The notes under the pieces are model-generated. The model saw only the letters and a program-made list of their open reading frames with translations, was not told the DNA's origin and did no database searches. DNA of 51,336 nt from Basidiobolus meristosporus CBS 931.73 (taxonomy: Eukaryota; Basidiobolomycota; Basidiobolomycetes; Basidiobolales; Basidiobolaceae): NCBI GenBank assembly GCA_002104905.1, contig MCFE01000631.1, forward strand, positions 1-51,336, written 5' to 3'. Made by a program: the position numbers and the translations under genes. This document shows, one piece after another, positions 30,848-41,885 of this stretch. How positions within the stretch are numbered: position 1 is the first letter of the stretch; the number at the start of each line of letters is the position of its first letter.

Positions 30848-31786
30848 CCACAGCAGAATTTTAGCAATGTATCATGTGTATTGTTTGTGCAATTGTCCAA
30901 AAACTTTGCTCCTTCAGAGTTTTCATATATATATTAGTTCCCCAGCTGAAAAATAAAGGAGCCTTTCTTTCCTGAATCTCCATATTACAATTGCAAGTTT
31001 AAAGGCTATAGGACTTCCCCTGCATCACTTACACTGTTGAGTATTCTGACTTTGATCAGTAATACATCAGTAAAGAGACTGCAAAGCACACAAGAACTCA
31101 ATCTAAGTTCTGCATGCAAACTACCACTTTTCTGTTGGAAACGTCCCCTCTAAGAAACCCCTTTAGAGACCCCATTAAGTAACTGCTTTACTCTAAAGAA
31201 GCCCTCTCAGGCACCCTTTAGTATAAAGTTCACTTTAGCAACTTCTATACCACACCCTTTAGGTTAAAGGGGAGCTCAGAATTCCCATATTAGGAAATAT
31301 TAACTTATAATGGAAAGTGACTTCCAAATAAGGAAAAGTAACTATAAAAGTAGGAAAGCCAAATGGTCAACAGAAGGTCAGAACACTGCTGTACAAGTGA
31401 GAAACACTAGACTTGTTCCATTGTGCCATTGATCATAGTGCCAAAAGTGCTGTATATTTTGTTATTAATTTGATATTTTATAGTCATATGCATGTCAATT
31501 TTGATCCCAAATTGGCACTGTATGGCACTATCTGGCACTCTGTGGCATGATCAGGCACCATCTTGCATGCTATGGCACTATTGGGCACTATGATCAGCTG
31601 GAATGATGGAGCAAGTCTACTGTCTACAGTATATTTTGAGCCTAAGATTAAGGATATTAGTGAAAGTTATATCTTCTATTGGTATATCAAACTCCCAATA
31701 AACTACATTCAGTATTAGCATACTGCCAGTTGTTTTATATTTGTGATTAGCCTCTACATGGTAGAACAAGGCCTAAACTAATCATA
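30848..31786 (+). repeat. 5' LTR of gypsy E, 5'-truncated and interrupted
   Basis: Begins inside the LTR (equivalent to about 24690 of the solo LTR) and runs to aatcata, with the last bases beyond the inserted element at about 33867-33880. It contains MITE 4 at 31409-31618 and a short CCCCTTTA array at 31144-31275. Confidence 0.8.
31409..31618. mobile_element. MITE copy 4 of the AGACTTG family (210 bp)
   Basis: Termini agacttgttccattg and gatggagcaagtct, with perfect duplication ACT (31406-31408, 31619-31621). The 3' LTR of the same element (about 39790, gagaaacactgtctacag) is the exact site without the insertion, which proves the boundaries and 3-bp duplication. TGGCAC-type decamers lie at 31513-31592. 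Same orientation as copy 1. Confidence 0.93.
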
Positions 31787-32527
31787 AGATTTGTTCCATT
31801 GTACTGTGCTGGGGTAAGCAGCACAATCCGCAGTATCTAAGAACAATTGGGCGCAATATTATAGGTACTGGTAGGCAGGATTGCTCTTGAACAATTTTTC
31901 ACCATGTGGGATGATCTTGCATACTATGGCACAATCTGACACAATGAGGTTGGCACAGATGATTGTTCCAACTTGTAATGTTTGAGTCACATGCATGATT
32001 GTATACCTCCATTAGGGTAGGCAAAATCCGGTATTTGGATCAGTTTATTTAATGTAAGTGGAAATAAATGTGTATCACACTATAAACTACACTGAAACTT
32101 ACCATTTTGGTGACCATCACTCCAATTGGAATGTATCTCAGTGATTTACTGGTCCAAGAGCATCCTGAAGCTGTCAGCCCCCAATTGGCTCTTTGATCAA
32201 TGCATAAGCTACCTGATTTGCATCAAATATCCTGTTTTGCCCATTGAGCAAGTATATCCCTGATCCTGGTGATTGGACAAGGTTTCATAACTAGCATGCA
32301 GCCAATTGGATAGGTGCAAAATGAATCAAATGGCTGCACTGGCATTACAGATGATGTCTATACATGCAGGGTGTTTATTTACAGGGGATATGTCTCAAAT
32401 GTGAGATGACCTTGATATTACTTATACCAAAAACTCAGTGATCACTGATTTGAAATGGCTCAATCTGGACCACAAAAAACTGTGTTGTTTGGATTATGAC
32501 AAATTATAGCAATTCAATGCAATTGCA

Positions 32528-32765
32528 TCATCTTCTCCTAGGTTCTTTTCTCACAGGGATTACTACTGAAGCATTTGGTAGTGGTTCACTTTGCATGCCT
32601 AAACTACCTCCTTGTTCACTATCCACTTGGCTACTTATGTTTTTGTAGTCAATATTTTGCCTCCTAGTTAAAGAGTGCAATGCTGCAGCTTGGTTACACT
32701 TAATTGCTCTGAATGATGGTACTGAACCAGCCTGCAATGCTACATGCTGATGCGTTCTTTTACTT
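32528..32765 (-). pseudogene. Unrecognised ORF part, downstream of LTR fragment
   Basis: Minus-strand open stretch of about 80 codons ending in a basic tail (RKEPRRR). Its apparent start at 32821 lies within LTR sequence. It probably continues the reading at 32985-33330, the two parts being separated by a gypsy LTR fragment. Rich in Ser, Gln and basic residues; no domain recognised. It could be a gag-like fragment given the possible upstream LTR at 33452-33799. Confidence 0.35.
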
Positions 32766-32984
32766 GGAATAGACATATTAAGTAGGATCTTATTGGGTGA
32801 TGATGCAATCAAATGAGCCATCAGCCACAGCCTACATTAAAAAATACAATTAGTCAGCAATTGATCTGGCAAAATGTATATAAGCAGCTGCCGGAACCTC
32901 AACAAAAATCAGTTCAAGTTTTAGTGAATACAATACTAGCAAAATCCCTATTCCTCTACAACTCTTATACCAAGACTTGTAACA
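32766..32984 (+). repeat. Gypsy A/B-family LTR fragment
   Basis: The 3' two thirds of the 369-bp LTR (from atagacatattaagtaggat to gacttgtaaca), including TATA (tgtatataag) and a degenerate polyA region. The first third is missing and no target duplication is visible. Confidence 0.85.
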
Positions 32985-33330
32985 CATGTGGGTCATCATC
33001 AGTCAGTTCACAAGAAGAAATTGGCTGATGGTCAGGTGTAATAGCATGTGCAGGCACAACATGATGTGCTGGCATGGCCCTTGGCTGAGTTTGATGTGAT
33101 GCTGCTTGCTGATGCAACACTGCCTGCTCCAATGGACTTGTGTCTAAATGAGCAGTTTGGTGAGTTCTGGTGATTTTGCTCTGAAGCACATGCATCAACC
33201 CAACACGTATTGACTCAATAGGATGTGGTGGTGTAGAGGTACTCCTGGGAGAAGTTACACAACACAAGGTGTGTGAGGTGTCTAATAGGTGCAATAACCT
33301 CTGTGTCTGAACGGCTGTGTCTTTGTCCAT
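32985..33330 (-). pseudogene. Unrecognised His/Gln/Pro-rich ORF
   Basis: Minus-strand ORF starting ATG at 33330, about 115 codons before running into the LTR fragment. Composition is rich in His, Gln, Thr and Pro (for example HQQAASHQTQPRAMPAHHV), of low complexity and with no recognised domain. It is cargo inside the 31787-33863 element. Confidence 0.35.
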
Positions 33331-33451
33331 ATGTCACTTTGGTAAAAGCTACTGCTTCTCTAGCTTCCTAGATGCTCCAAGTGTCTTCAAAAGCCTCTGT
33401 GTGTGTTGTACACTACCCTGAAAAGCTCCTTGATGGCAATTCTGAGGTGTA

Positions 33452-33799
33452 GCTGTTAAAGATAGGTGCAGTGATCAACTGCTGATCATTAAATGAAGAA
33501 GTGTAACTGATAGAACGGATGATTTATTGATAAGGGATTGACTACCCTTAAATACTCTTCCTGATTACCAAGTAATTACTAATGACAAGGTTCTAGAAAA
33601 TTCCAGGCATCAGGGGAATTCTTGCCAACATCACTATGGGCTAAAAATACTCCAAGAAGGTCCTCAAAGGTTCCAAAAGGCACAGCACATCCAGCCAATC
33701 AGGGGTCAGTAGTCTGAAGCCTGTGCAACATAGAAATACCATATATGGTATTGAAATGGTAGGGATGGTAACTCAGACCTAGGTCATGTGTCACAGGTA
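33452..33799 (-). repeat. Possible minus-strand LTR inside the 2.1-kb element
   Basis: Read on the minus strand it starts tgtgacacatgacc and ends tctttaaca, and contains a TATA-like tatttaaggg followed about 20 bp later by AATAAAT, the layout of the other LTRs here. No second copy in the window and no target duplication, so this is tentative. Confidence 0.35.
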
Positions 33800-33946
33800 C
33801 TGAGATCAATCCGGCACCATAAACAGGCTGGCACTATGTGGCACTATCCAATGGAACAGGTCTATCAAGCAACATAACCAGAATTTGGTGGAGGACTTAG
33901 GTAGTTTGACTCTTTCACTATACAAGCATCAACAAACCTTACAAGA

Positions 33947-36900
33947 ATGACTGATAAACCACTTCCAGAGTTAATAGCCACTTTTGAAGGTGCAATTCCA
34001 GCAAGATTCCTATGAGAAAATGTTACTAAGTTTCTAGAAGAGCTTAATAGTATAGCTGCAGCATTTGAGCTATCACACAAGAACAAAATCCAATTATTTC
34101 CCTTTCTCTCTGAAGTTGAAGTATCAAGATTCTTACAAAGTTTGGATCAATTTAAGATATCTGTTGGCACTAACAATAACTGGGACATTACCCAACAAGC
34201 TACTTTAGCTAGGTACTAAAAGGAAGCACAGTTTGTCATACTAAATGTGCTTGAAATGCTGTACAATAAGACCCAACCCTTGCAAAAGTACATCCAAGAG
34301 TTTGAATTAAAAGCAAGACATGTTGAAGTAGCTATTGGAATTCCAAGATTTTATGAAAGAAACTATTTTCTGATGAATATGCCTCTTGAGATACAAGATG
34401 CCATTAGCCGCTAAGCTCAGGCTACAAGCTCCTACAACAATGTTAAACAAATGGTGTTACACTATCAATTGGGAAGACAAGTCATGGATTCCATTAACAA
34501 TCAAATGAAGATTTTCACTCAAACTAAACAATTCCTTCATTGTGCAAATAACCCACAAATTGATCAGGTTAATGAATAACTGATGCATCAGGAGAATGAC
34601 GCTTAAGTTGGACTCTCAAAGTGTATCATCATCAAGCATCAACAAAGTAAGGCCAGAAAACCCCATAGAAACAGTAACTATCTGCAGCAAACCAAATATT
34701 GTGTGTACTGTGAATCTGCTGAACATAGCTGTTGTGGTTGCCAAATATTGAATATTGATATTGACAGTAATAAAGTTATGACTGATTGCTATGGGGGGAT
34801 CTCTGATATTGCTGGCAATCCTTTACCTGTCAACAGAGGATATAATGCAAGGGGGTCTTCTGTACCTGCTCTAGAAGAATTAAGTAAAAGCAACATAACA
34901 TCAAAACTCATACAAATTCAAAAGACTGCAGAAACTCCAAGCAATGATTTTTACATACTCACAATATCAAACCCATCAGGGCTGGTCAAAAATAGCTATT
35001 AGACAACAAGGAAGTTGAAGAGTCAAATTGCCTTAATGATGGGAGAAAATATGTCTCTATGGAGAATAATCCTAAACAAGTTTACTAACAAAAGAAATCA
35101 GCCAATTGTTGAAATACTGATACAGCCAGATGCATGAAAAATCCAAAAAGAACACTTGCAATCTCAATCCAAGTATGACACTATTGCAATCACACAGAAA
35201 GTTATTGACAAATTCTGGAAATCTCCATTTCCACAACCAACAAATCAAGAAATGCTTACCACTATATGCAATCTCAATCAACTACTGCCCAAAATGATCA
35301 AAGCTATCAGCAAAGATATACTCATGGATTATCAAGAACAATCTTCAACTACATTATCAACTGAACAGCTACAATTTGATGTTGAAGAGCCTTTTACTCT
35401 ATTACAGCAGGAAGCTATGCTGCTACAACCAACAATGTTAAAGTGGAATGTGTTTCTGATTCTGGATCAGAAATCAATGCCATCACAACTATGACTTTTG
35501 AAAAAATCAAATTGCCATAAACAGAAGTTGACTGGAATATGAGAACTGCTACAGGTGCAACAGCGAAGATGCTTGGACTTTGTCACTCTGTACCAGTTGA
35601 AATTGGAGGAATTAGGGTCACTTCTCCCTTTTCCATTGTTGCAAATAGACCAACTTGTGAGGTGTTGTTGGGACAACCATATAAGAGAGAATCTCTTCTA
35701 CAAGCTGATAATAGACCTGATGGAAGCTTATGGCTAACAATCACATCTGACAATCAAAAAAGAAGGACAACCTTTTGTGCAGCAAAAGAGAATAATCCAG
35801 GAAATGCAGACTCAACTCCAGTACAAAACACTCAGGTTCAATAGGATGTTTTGTTTTATCATCAACACTTTATTCCATTGACAACAGGTAAGACAAATAC
35901 AAAATATGAGCCAGTTGCATTGAAAGCAAAGCCAGTATCTACTCAAATCTCACCATCTGCTCATAACAATTTCCAAAAGGAGCCCTTACACAAATATGAA
36001 AAAAATCAGACTTGCAGAAGAGAAGCTCCAGGAGTTAGCTATTGGGACTACTCTTAACATTGAAGAGAAAAGTCACTTTTTGACTATGACACAATGCTAT
36101 GACAATGTCTTTACATTTAATGATGCACAAAGAGGATGCTTATCCACAGAGCTATTTCTACCGGTTAAGATCCACACTGTTGAACATACACCATGGGCAC
36201 TAAGATCATATCCTATTCCCCAAGATTATTGAACAAAGCAATTCAAATGCTACAATCAAGATTTCAAGTGGAGTCATTGATTATAGCTATGGTTCATATT
36301 TTAATCCCTGTTTTACTCTATTGAAGAAAAATGAAAGTCTACAGTTTATTCAAGATGTACAGCATATGAGTAAGGTCACCATGAAAGATGCTTTGCAACC
36401 ACCCAAATGATGTGAGTATATTGAGTCATTTACTGAATATCCTCTGATTACAACATGCAATCTTTATTCAGGATATGACCAGATACTTCTGGATCCTGAC
36501 TCCTGAGATTTCATTGCTATGGATACACCAATAGGACTCAGAAGGATGACAAGAATTCCTCAAGGATGGACTAACTTTGTGCAAAATTAACAGTATGCAA
36601 TGATTTGGGCTTTAGATGACTGTTTCCCTGAAATATGTTAACCATTTCCTGATGACATTGAAGTCAAAAATAAGCAGACAGAAAAAGATACATCACATGT
36701 CTTACCCTAAGTAAGAAGATATGTTTATGATCACATATGCATTGTCTAAAGGGTCATGAAGGAACTTCAAGCTTCTGGTCTGGCTGTATCTGAAGCCAAA
36801 TGCAAGTTTGGCTACAGCAAAGCAATCCTTCTAGGTGAACTTGCTACTGAAAAAGGGAGATTGCCTGATCCTGCAAAACTCTCATCAGCACTAAATTGGA

Positions 36901-38790
36901 AGACATCAGGCAATATTCATCAAGTCAGACAACTATTGGGACTAACAGGTCTATAAAGAATCTGGATCAAGAACTATGCTCAAATTGCTAAACCACTGGG
37001 TCAACTATTACAGAAAAGCCAGAAATATGAGTGGCATGAAGAACAGGCAAATGCTATGTTAATATTACTTGAGTCATTATCAAAGCCACTTGTCTTAGCA
37101 TCTATAGACTACAGTGTTGTTGATTCATAACTAATCATTGTATTAGTTGATAGCTCTGGAATAATTTCAAAGATCATCATTGACAACCTTGTAAATATCT
37201 CAGTAAACTTTTCAAAGGAAATGACTCAACTATCCATGTATCAAGAAAGAAGCACTGGGAGTACTCTATGTACTCAAAAAGCTAAAGCCATACTTATTGG
37301 AGTACACTTCATGCTGGAGGTTGATGCCAAGTCAATATTAGGGATGTTAAATAAGTTAGAGCTTTTGCCTGATCCTATTCTAGCATGGTGGCTATCACAT
37401 ATCCAGATATTGACTTTATGCTGTAACACATACCAGGAGCCAATCACAAGGGACCTGATGCCTTATCTAGAAAGCAACCAAACTCAACTGATGATGATGA
37501 GATTGATTAGTTTCTTGAAAACTCAAATGTTGGATTCTCACTCAGGCATATGATACAGAGCAATTATCAAATCAAGGAATTTCTTACATCACTCAAAGTT
37601 CCTACCAATATTCCTACAAATCAACACACAAATTTTAAGAAGAAGGCTTTGAGGTTTATACTGCATGATGGCACACTTTTCAGAAAAAGCAAACATGAAG
37701 TTCCTTGATGGTATTTATATAACAAGCATGATCAAGAGAAGATCATTCAAGAATTGCATGAATCCAAATCCGGAGGTCATCAGGGAATTACATCAACATA
37801 TGCAATAATTTTACTACAATATTTTTGCCCATCACTATACACTTACATAAAAGAGTATGTGAAATCATGTATTCCATGTCAAAAAAGTGACGGTCAAAAG
37901 ATGCAAGAGCCACTTCACAGTATATGTACATTTTATGCTTGGCAAATTTCACATGTAGATATTATACATTTACCAAGGGCAACTGCAGGGTATAAGTATG
38001 TAGTAGACTGTTGTGATAACTATGCTGGTTGGATAGAGGCAAGAATGCTGAAACAACCCAATGCAAAAGCAGTAGCAGGATTTCTTAAAGAAGATGTGTA
38101 GCTCAGACATGGTTCAGCTGGTAACCTTGTTGCAGATAATGGAAAATGTGGATCTTATGTAATACAAGCATTGGCAATGAAGCATGGATCAAAGCTTATC
38201 TATACAACACCATATCACCCACAAGCAAATTCACCAGTAGAATGTGGACATTCTGCTTTTGCAAACACATTGGCACAACCTAGCTATGACAAACCCAACA
38301 TATGGGTAAATAACTTTCATGCAGCAATTTGGCTGATAGAGTCATTGTCCAAAGAAGTACAGGGTATTCTCCATTTTTTTTGATATATGGACATAGAGAT
38401 TTTTTGCCAATAGATGTATCTTTTGAAAACTGGTCTACCCTCCTATGAAAGCCAACCATGAGAACATCAGAGCTATTGCTAGCAAGAATACAACAGATTC
38501 TACAAGCTCACTCTCTGCAAAAGAATGCAACAGAAAACCTGAAGAAATCCAGAATGGCTGGCAAGGAGTACTTTGATGGTGAAAAATGCCTAAAAAAACC
38601 TCTCTTGAAGTAAGTGAATTGGTACTGCTTCACAATACAAAGAGTTTAAGAAACAAGGCATTCAAACTGGATATACAATGCAAGGTCCCTACAGGATTAT
38701 ACATGCAAACAAAAATGGATCTTATAAATTAGCAGAACTTGACTGTACCTTACTTGCACTGGCACCACCTGAGAACAAGGAATATTGAGG
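33947..38790 (+). pseudogene. gypsy E Gag-Pol remnant
   Basis: Gag starts at ATG 33947 (MTDKPLPELIATFEGAIPAR) and runs to about 34600. A protease with DSGS (35468 region, 'SDSGSEINAI') is followed by the strand 'VPVEIGGIRVTSPFSIVAN' and 'CEVLLGQPY'. RT spans 36240-37090: 'LYSGYDQILLDPDS', 'RIPQGWTNFVQ', 'FPDDIEV' (YxDD position, both Asp kept) and 'VRQLLGLTGL'. RNase H is at about 37100-37500. The integrase finger is at 37754-37900 (HESKSGGHQG...CIPCQK), followed by core residues in 'HVDIIHLP', 'VADNGKCG' and 'NSPVECGHS'. Stops and shifts are frequent. Weakly related to gypsy A/B. Confidence 0.8.
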
Positions 38791-38818
38791 GCATTATTAG
38801 TCAAAGTTAGGGGAGACT

Positions 38819-39972
38819 TGTGCAAATGGAAAGTATTCCATTGCTGCAATATCTTAAAACTAATATTGCACTCATTTCTTTATTTTGCTTTTGCTATTGT
38901 AGAATACAAATGAAAGATCAATAAATTCCAAGTTTGAAGGACAAAAGCTCAAGACCCTGACAAGCAATCCACCCAAGAATATTATGTCATGCAGAACACG
39001 CAGTAGCCAATACATGTTTCAGATTACAGCTCATTTGAAGCAGTACTTAAGGAGTTATGATCAGAAGAGTCAAATTACCTTATAAACTAGGCCTCTATTG
39101 CTAGGATCACTATGGTGACTTTGAATGCATGTAACTTTTGAACTGGCCAAGAGAAATATGTGAAAGTCTTACAGGTGCTGTGTCTATGTCCAATCTGTGT
39201 CACTGCAAAATTTAGCTTTGTATCATGTGTATTGCTTGCGCTTTGTTCAAAAACTTTGATCCTTCAGAGTTTTCATATATATATGACTTCCCTGGCTGAA
39301 AAATAAAGGAGCCTCTCTTTCCTGAATCTCCATATTACAATTGCAAGTTTATAGATTATAAGATTTCCCCTGCATCACTTGCACTGCTGAGTATTCTGAC
39401 TTTGATCAGTACTACATCAGTAAAGAGACTGCAAAGCTCACAAGAATCCAATCTAAGTTCTATAAGAGAAATACCACTTTTCTGTTGGAAAAGTCCCCTC
39501 TAAGAAACCCCTTTACTCTAAAGACACTTCTTTAGTCTAAGGACCCCTTCAGAGACCCTTTAAGCAACCCCTTTACTTTTGAGATGCCCCTTCAGACACC
39601 CTTTTAGATCTAAAGACCCCTTTAGAGACTTCTACACCACACCCCTTTAGGTTGAAGGGGAGCTCAGAGTTTCAAGAGTAGGAAATATTATTTCAGAAAG
39701 TGAAGTGACTTTCAAATATGAAAAAGCTACTATATAAATAAATAAGCCTAACAGTCAACAGAAGGTCAGAACACTGCTGTACAAGTGAGAAACACTGTCT
39801 ACAGTATATTTTGAGCCTAGGATTAAGGATATTAGTGAAGTTATATCTTCTATTGGTATAGCAAACTCCCAACAAGCTGTTTCAGTGTCAGCATACTGGA
39901 AGTTATTGTAAATTGTTGATCAGCCTCTACATGTTAGAAAAAGCCTTAAACTAATCATAATACAGCATAACA
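38819..39972 (+). repeat. 3' LTR of gypsy E
   Basis: About 1,154 bp from tgtgcaaatggaaag to cagcataaca, preceded by the purine tract gttaggggagac. It matches the solo LTR 24307-25519 throughout; most CpGs of that copy appear here as TpG or CpA. AATAAA near 39300. It includes the CCCCTTTA array at 39494-39660. Confidence 0.88.
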
Positions 39973-40242
39973 GAAACAGTTAAGTCAGGAAGTAAGGAGT
40001 GTGAAAAGGAGGCAATGACCAATCAATGCACACAAACACAGGAGGTGATAGAGTTTCCAGGATCAGCAAGCAAGCTAATTGGCAGGGAACCAATCAAAAG
40101 ACACTTATATATTGTCATGATGAAAGGTTTGACCAAGTTTTTTGTGAAATCTAGGGCTCAATTATTTTTTGCCAGTCTCTGCACCATGTCCTAATGGGAT
40201 CAGTACCTCTTAGTCCCAGGACGTTAAATATGTGATGGCCTA
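39973..40242. other. Unassigned spacer
   Basis: 270 bp between the gypsy E 3' LTR and the gypsy G fragment. No ORF over 50 codons and no recognised repeat. Possibly the flank into which gypsy E inserted. Confidence 0.4.
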
Positions 40243-41885
40243 CAAAGGAAGTTAAAGACACTCCAACAGAAAGGAATGGTTCAAGACTACATCTCTGAAT
40301 ATAGATATCTACTTGGACAAAATAAAAGAATGAACACCCTGGATCAAGTTGAATACTTTATGGATAGATTGAATGAAAGAACTTGCCAGGAAGTGAGTTA
40401 CTTACAACCTCAGACTATCAAAGAAGCCATCAAGATTGCCATTGGCTATAACTCAGTTATGTTTAAGTTGGGCTGGCCAACAATGACTAATCAGAGAGGC
40501 TATAATCACTAGGAAAGAAGACAATCAGAAGCAGTACAAATGGATATAAATACTTTGCACAAGAATCCCACCTTGAAAGAATACAAGAAGAAACAAGTTT
40601 GCATTAATTGCCACCAGCAGGGATAGATTGCAAAGTACTGCCCTCAGAGAAGAAATGAGCACCTGTCAAGAAGAACCTTCAACCAGATTGAAGCCCATGA
40701 GCATAGCAACATGGAAAATGACCTTGAAGAAGACTTGGAACTCCCCTTTTATATGACCAAGCAATATTTATCCCAATTAACCTCAAACTCAGGAAAGCTA
40801 TTTTACATGAATGGAGTAATTGTGCCCTGAAAGCTGGATTCAACTTGGAACCAACCAAATCAGCTTCTGTATCAACAGCTGATGGGAACTCTCACATAAT
40901 CAACCATATTACTCTGCCAGTAAATATGAAGATCAATGACTTTGATGAAGACCTACTGACTTATATATTTGTGAACTGCAAGTTTGACCTTGTACTTGGA
41001 AAAACCTGGCTATTTTGCTGTAATCCATCAATCAACTGGAGGACCCATGCTACTCAGATCCAGAAGGATAACAAGACCAATAAGCTAATACCTCCCAGAC
41101 TGGATTTCAACTTGGTCAATTTAAGTGTGTGTGAAACAAGTGAACTTAGCAAGGCACAGTTATATAGAGCACTTAGAAAGGTACCCAGATGTTCCTCATG
41201 GTGGGATTACCTGGTGACACCTCTACTTCAGCACCACAGAAGGTTCAGACTCTTTTGAAGGAATTCTAGATGTGTTTCCAGATGTACTTGTAAGCCTGCC
41301 ACCAGTCAAAGATGTCAATCATGCCATTGACACACAAGATAGCCCTCTAGTGAGTAAGACACCTTACAGAATGAGTCCAATGCAGTTGGAAGATATGAGG
41401 AGACAAATGGATGAGTTATTGGAGCAGGGATATATCAGACCCAGCAAGTCACCTTGGGAAGCACCATTACTTTTTGTGAAAATGAAGGATAGAGCACTTG
41501 GGATGTGCAATGACTACAGAGCCCTCAACTCAGTTACCATGAATCATAAGTACCCCATACCCTGGATTGATGAGCTTTTGGTCTAACTCAGTGTAGCCAC
41601 TATGTTCAGCAAGATTGTCTCCATGTCAGGATACAGCCAGATTAAGGTGAAACCAGAAGACATCCCTAAGACAGCATTCAGGACCAGATATGAACAATAC
41701 AAGTACTTAGTCATGAATTTTGGCCTTACCAATGTCCCTGCAACATTCATGACCTTGATGCAAAGAGTTTTCCAGTAGTACCTGGACAAGTTTGTGACAT
41801 TTACCTGGTCAACATATTGATATACAGTAACACAGAAGAGGAACACTGGGTGCACATTGAAAAGGCCCTGAAGAAGCTCAGATAG
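40243..41885 (+). pseudogene. Gypsy A/B-family fragment (gypsy G), gag to RT, no LTRs
   Basis: Aligns to gypsy B from gag residue about 140 through RT. 40276-40512 is gag (QEYIYEY, DQVEYF equivalents). The zinc knuckle region at 40600 has a stop in place of its downstream residues. The protease region has lost its DSGA segment by deletion near 40820. 40845-41258 and 41272-41586 cover protease C-terminus to RT start ([27 protein letters not shown]). 41587-41885 is RT with stops and a damaged YxDD region. It ends abruptly against copia C1. More decayed than A and B. Confidence 0.85.

Larger units (their letters stand above)
31787..33863. mobile_element. 2.1-kb TIR element of the AGACTTG family with unrelated interior
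   Basis: Termini agatttgttccattg and caatggaacaggtct match over about 15 bp. Flanks are ATA (31784-31786) and ATC (33864-33866); the target in the other LTR copies is aatcataatacag. The last 75 bp (about 33788-33863) are the reverse complement of the H1 left end (GTGCCACATAGTGCCAGCCTG equivalent), tying it to H1. The interior contains no Harbinger transposase; instead it holds a minus-strand ORF interrupted by a gypsy LTR fragment and a possible minus-strand LTR. It is probably a non-autonomous element carrying foreign sequence. Confidence 0.7.
30848..39972 (+). mobile_element. Old, divergent Ty3/gypsy element (gypsy E) with nested insertions
   Basis: 5'-truncated 5' LTR (30848-31786, tail about 33867-33880), interior 33881-38818, 3' LTR 38819-39972. 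The 5' LTR is broken by MITE 4 and by the 2.1-kb TIR element 31787-33863; removing these joins LTR and gag correctly. Domain order gag, protease, RT, RNase H, integrase is gypsy-like. Motifs resemble a divergent lineage frequent in Agaricomycetes. Interior frames contain dozens of stops. Confidence 0.82.

Noticed and set aside
32528-33330. Naming the minus-strand ORF in the 2.1-kb element as a Myb-like Harbinger helper.
   Set aside because: No SANT/Myb tryptophan pattern is visible; the sequence is low-complexity.
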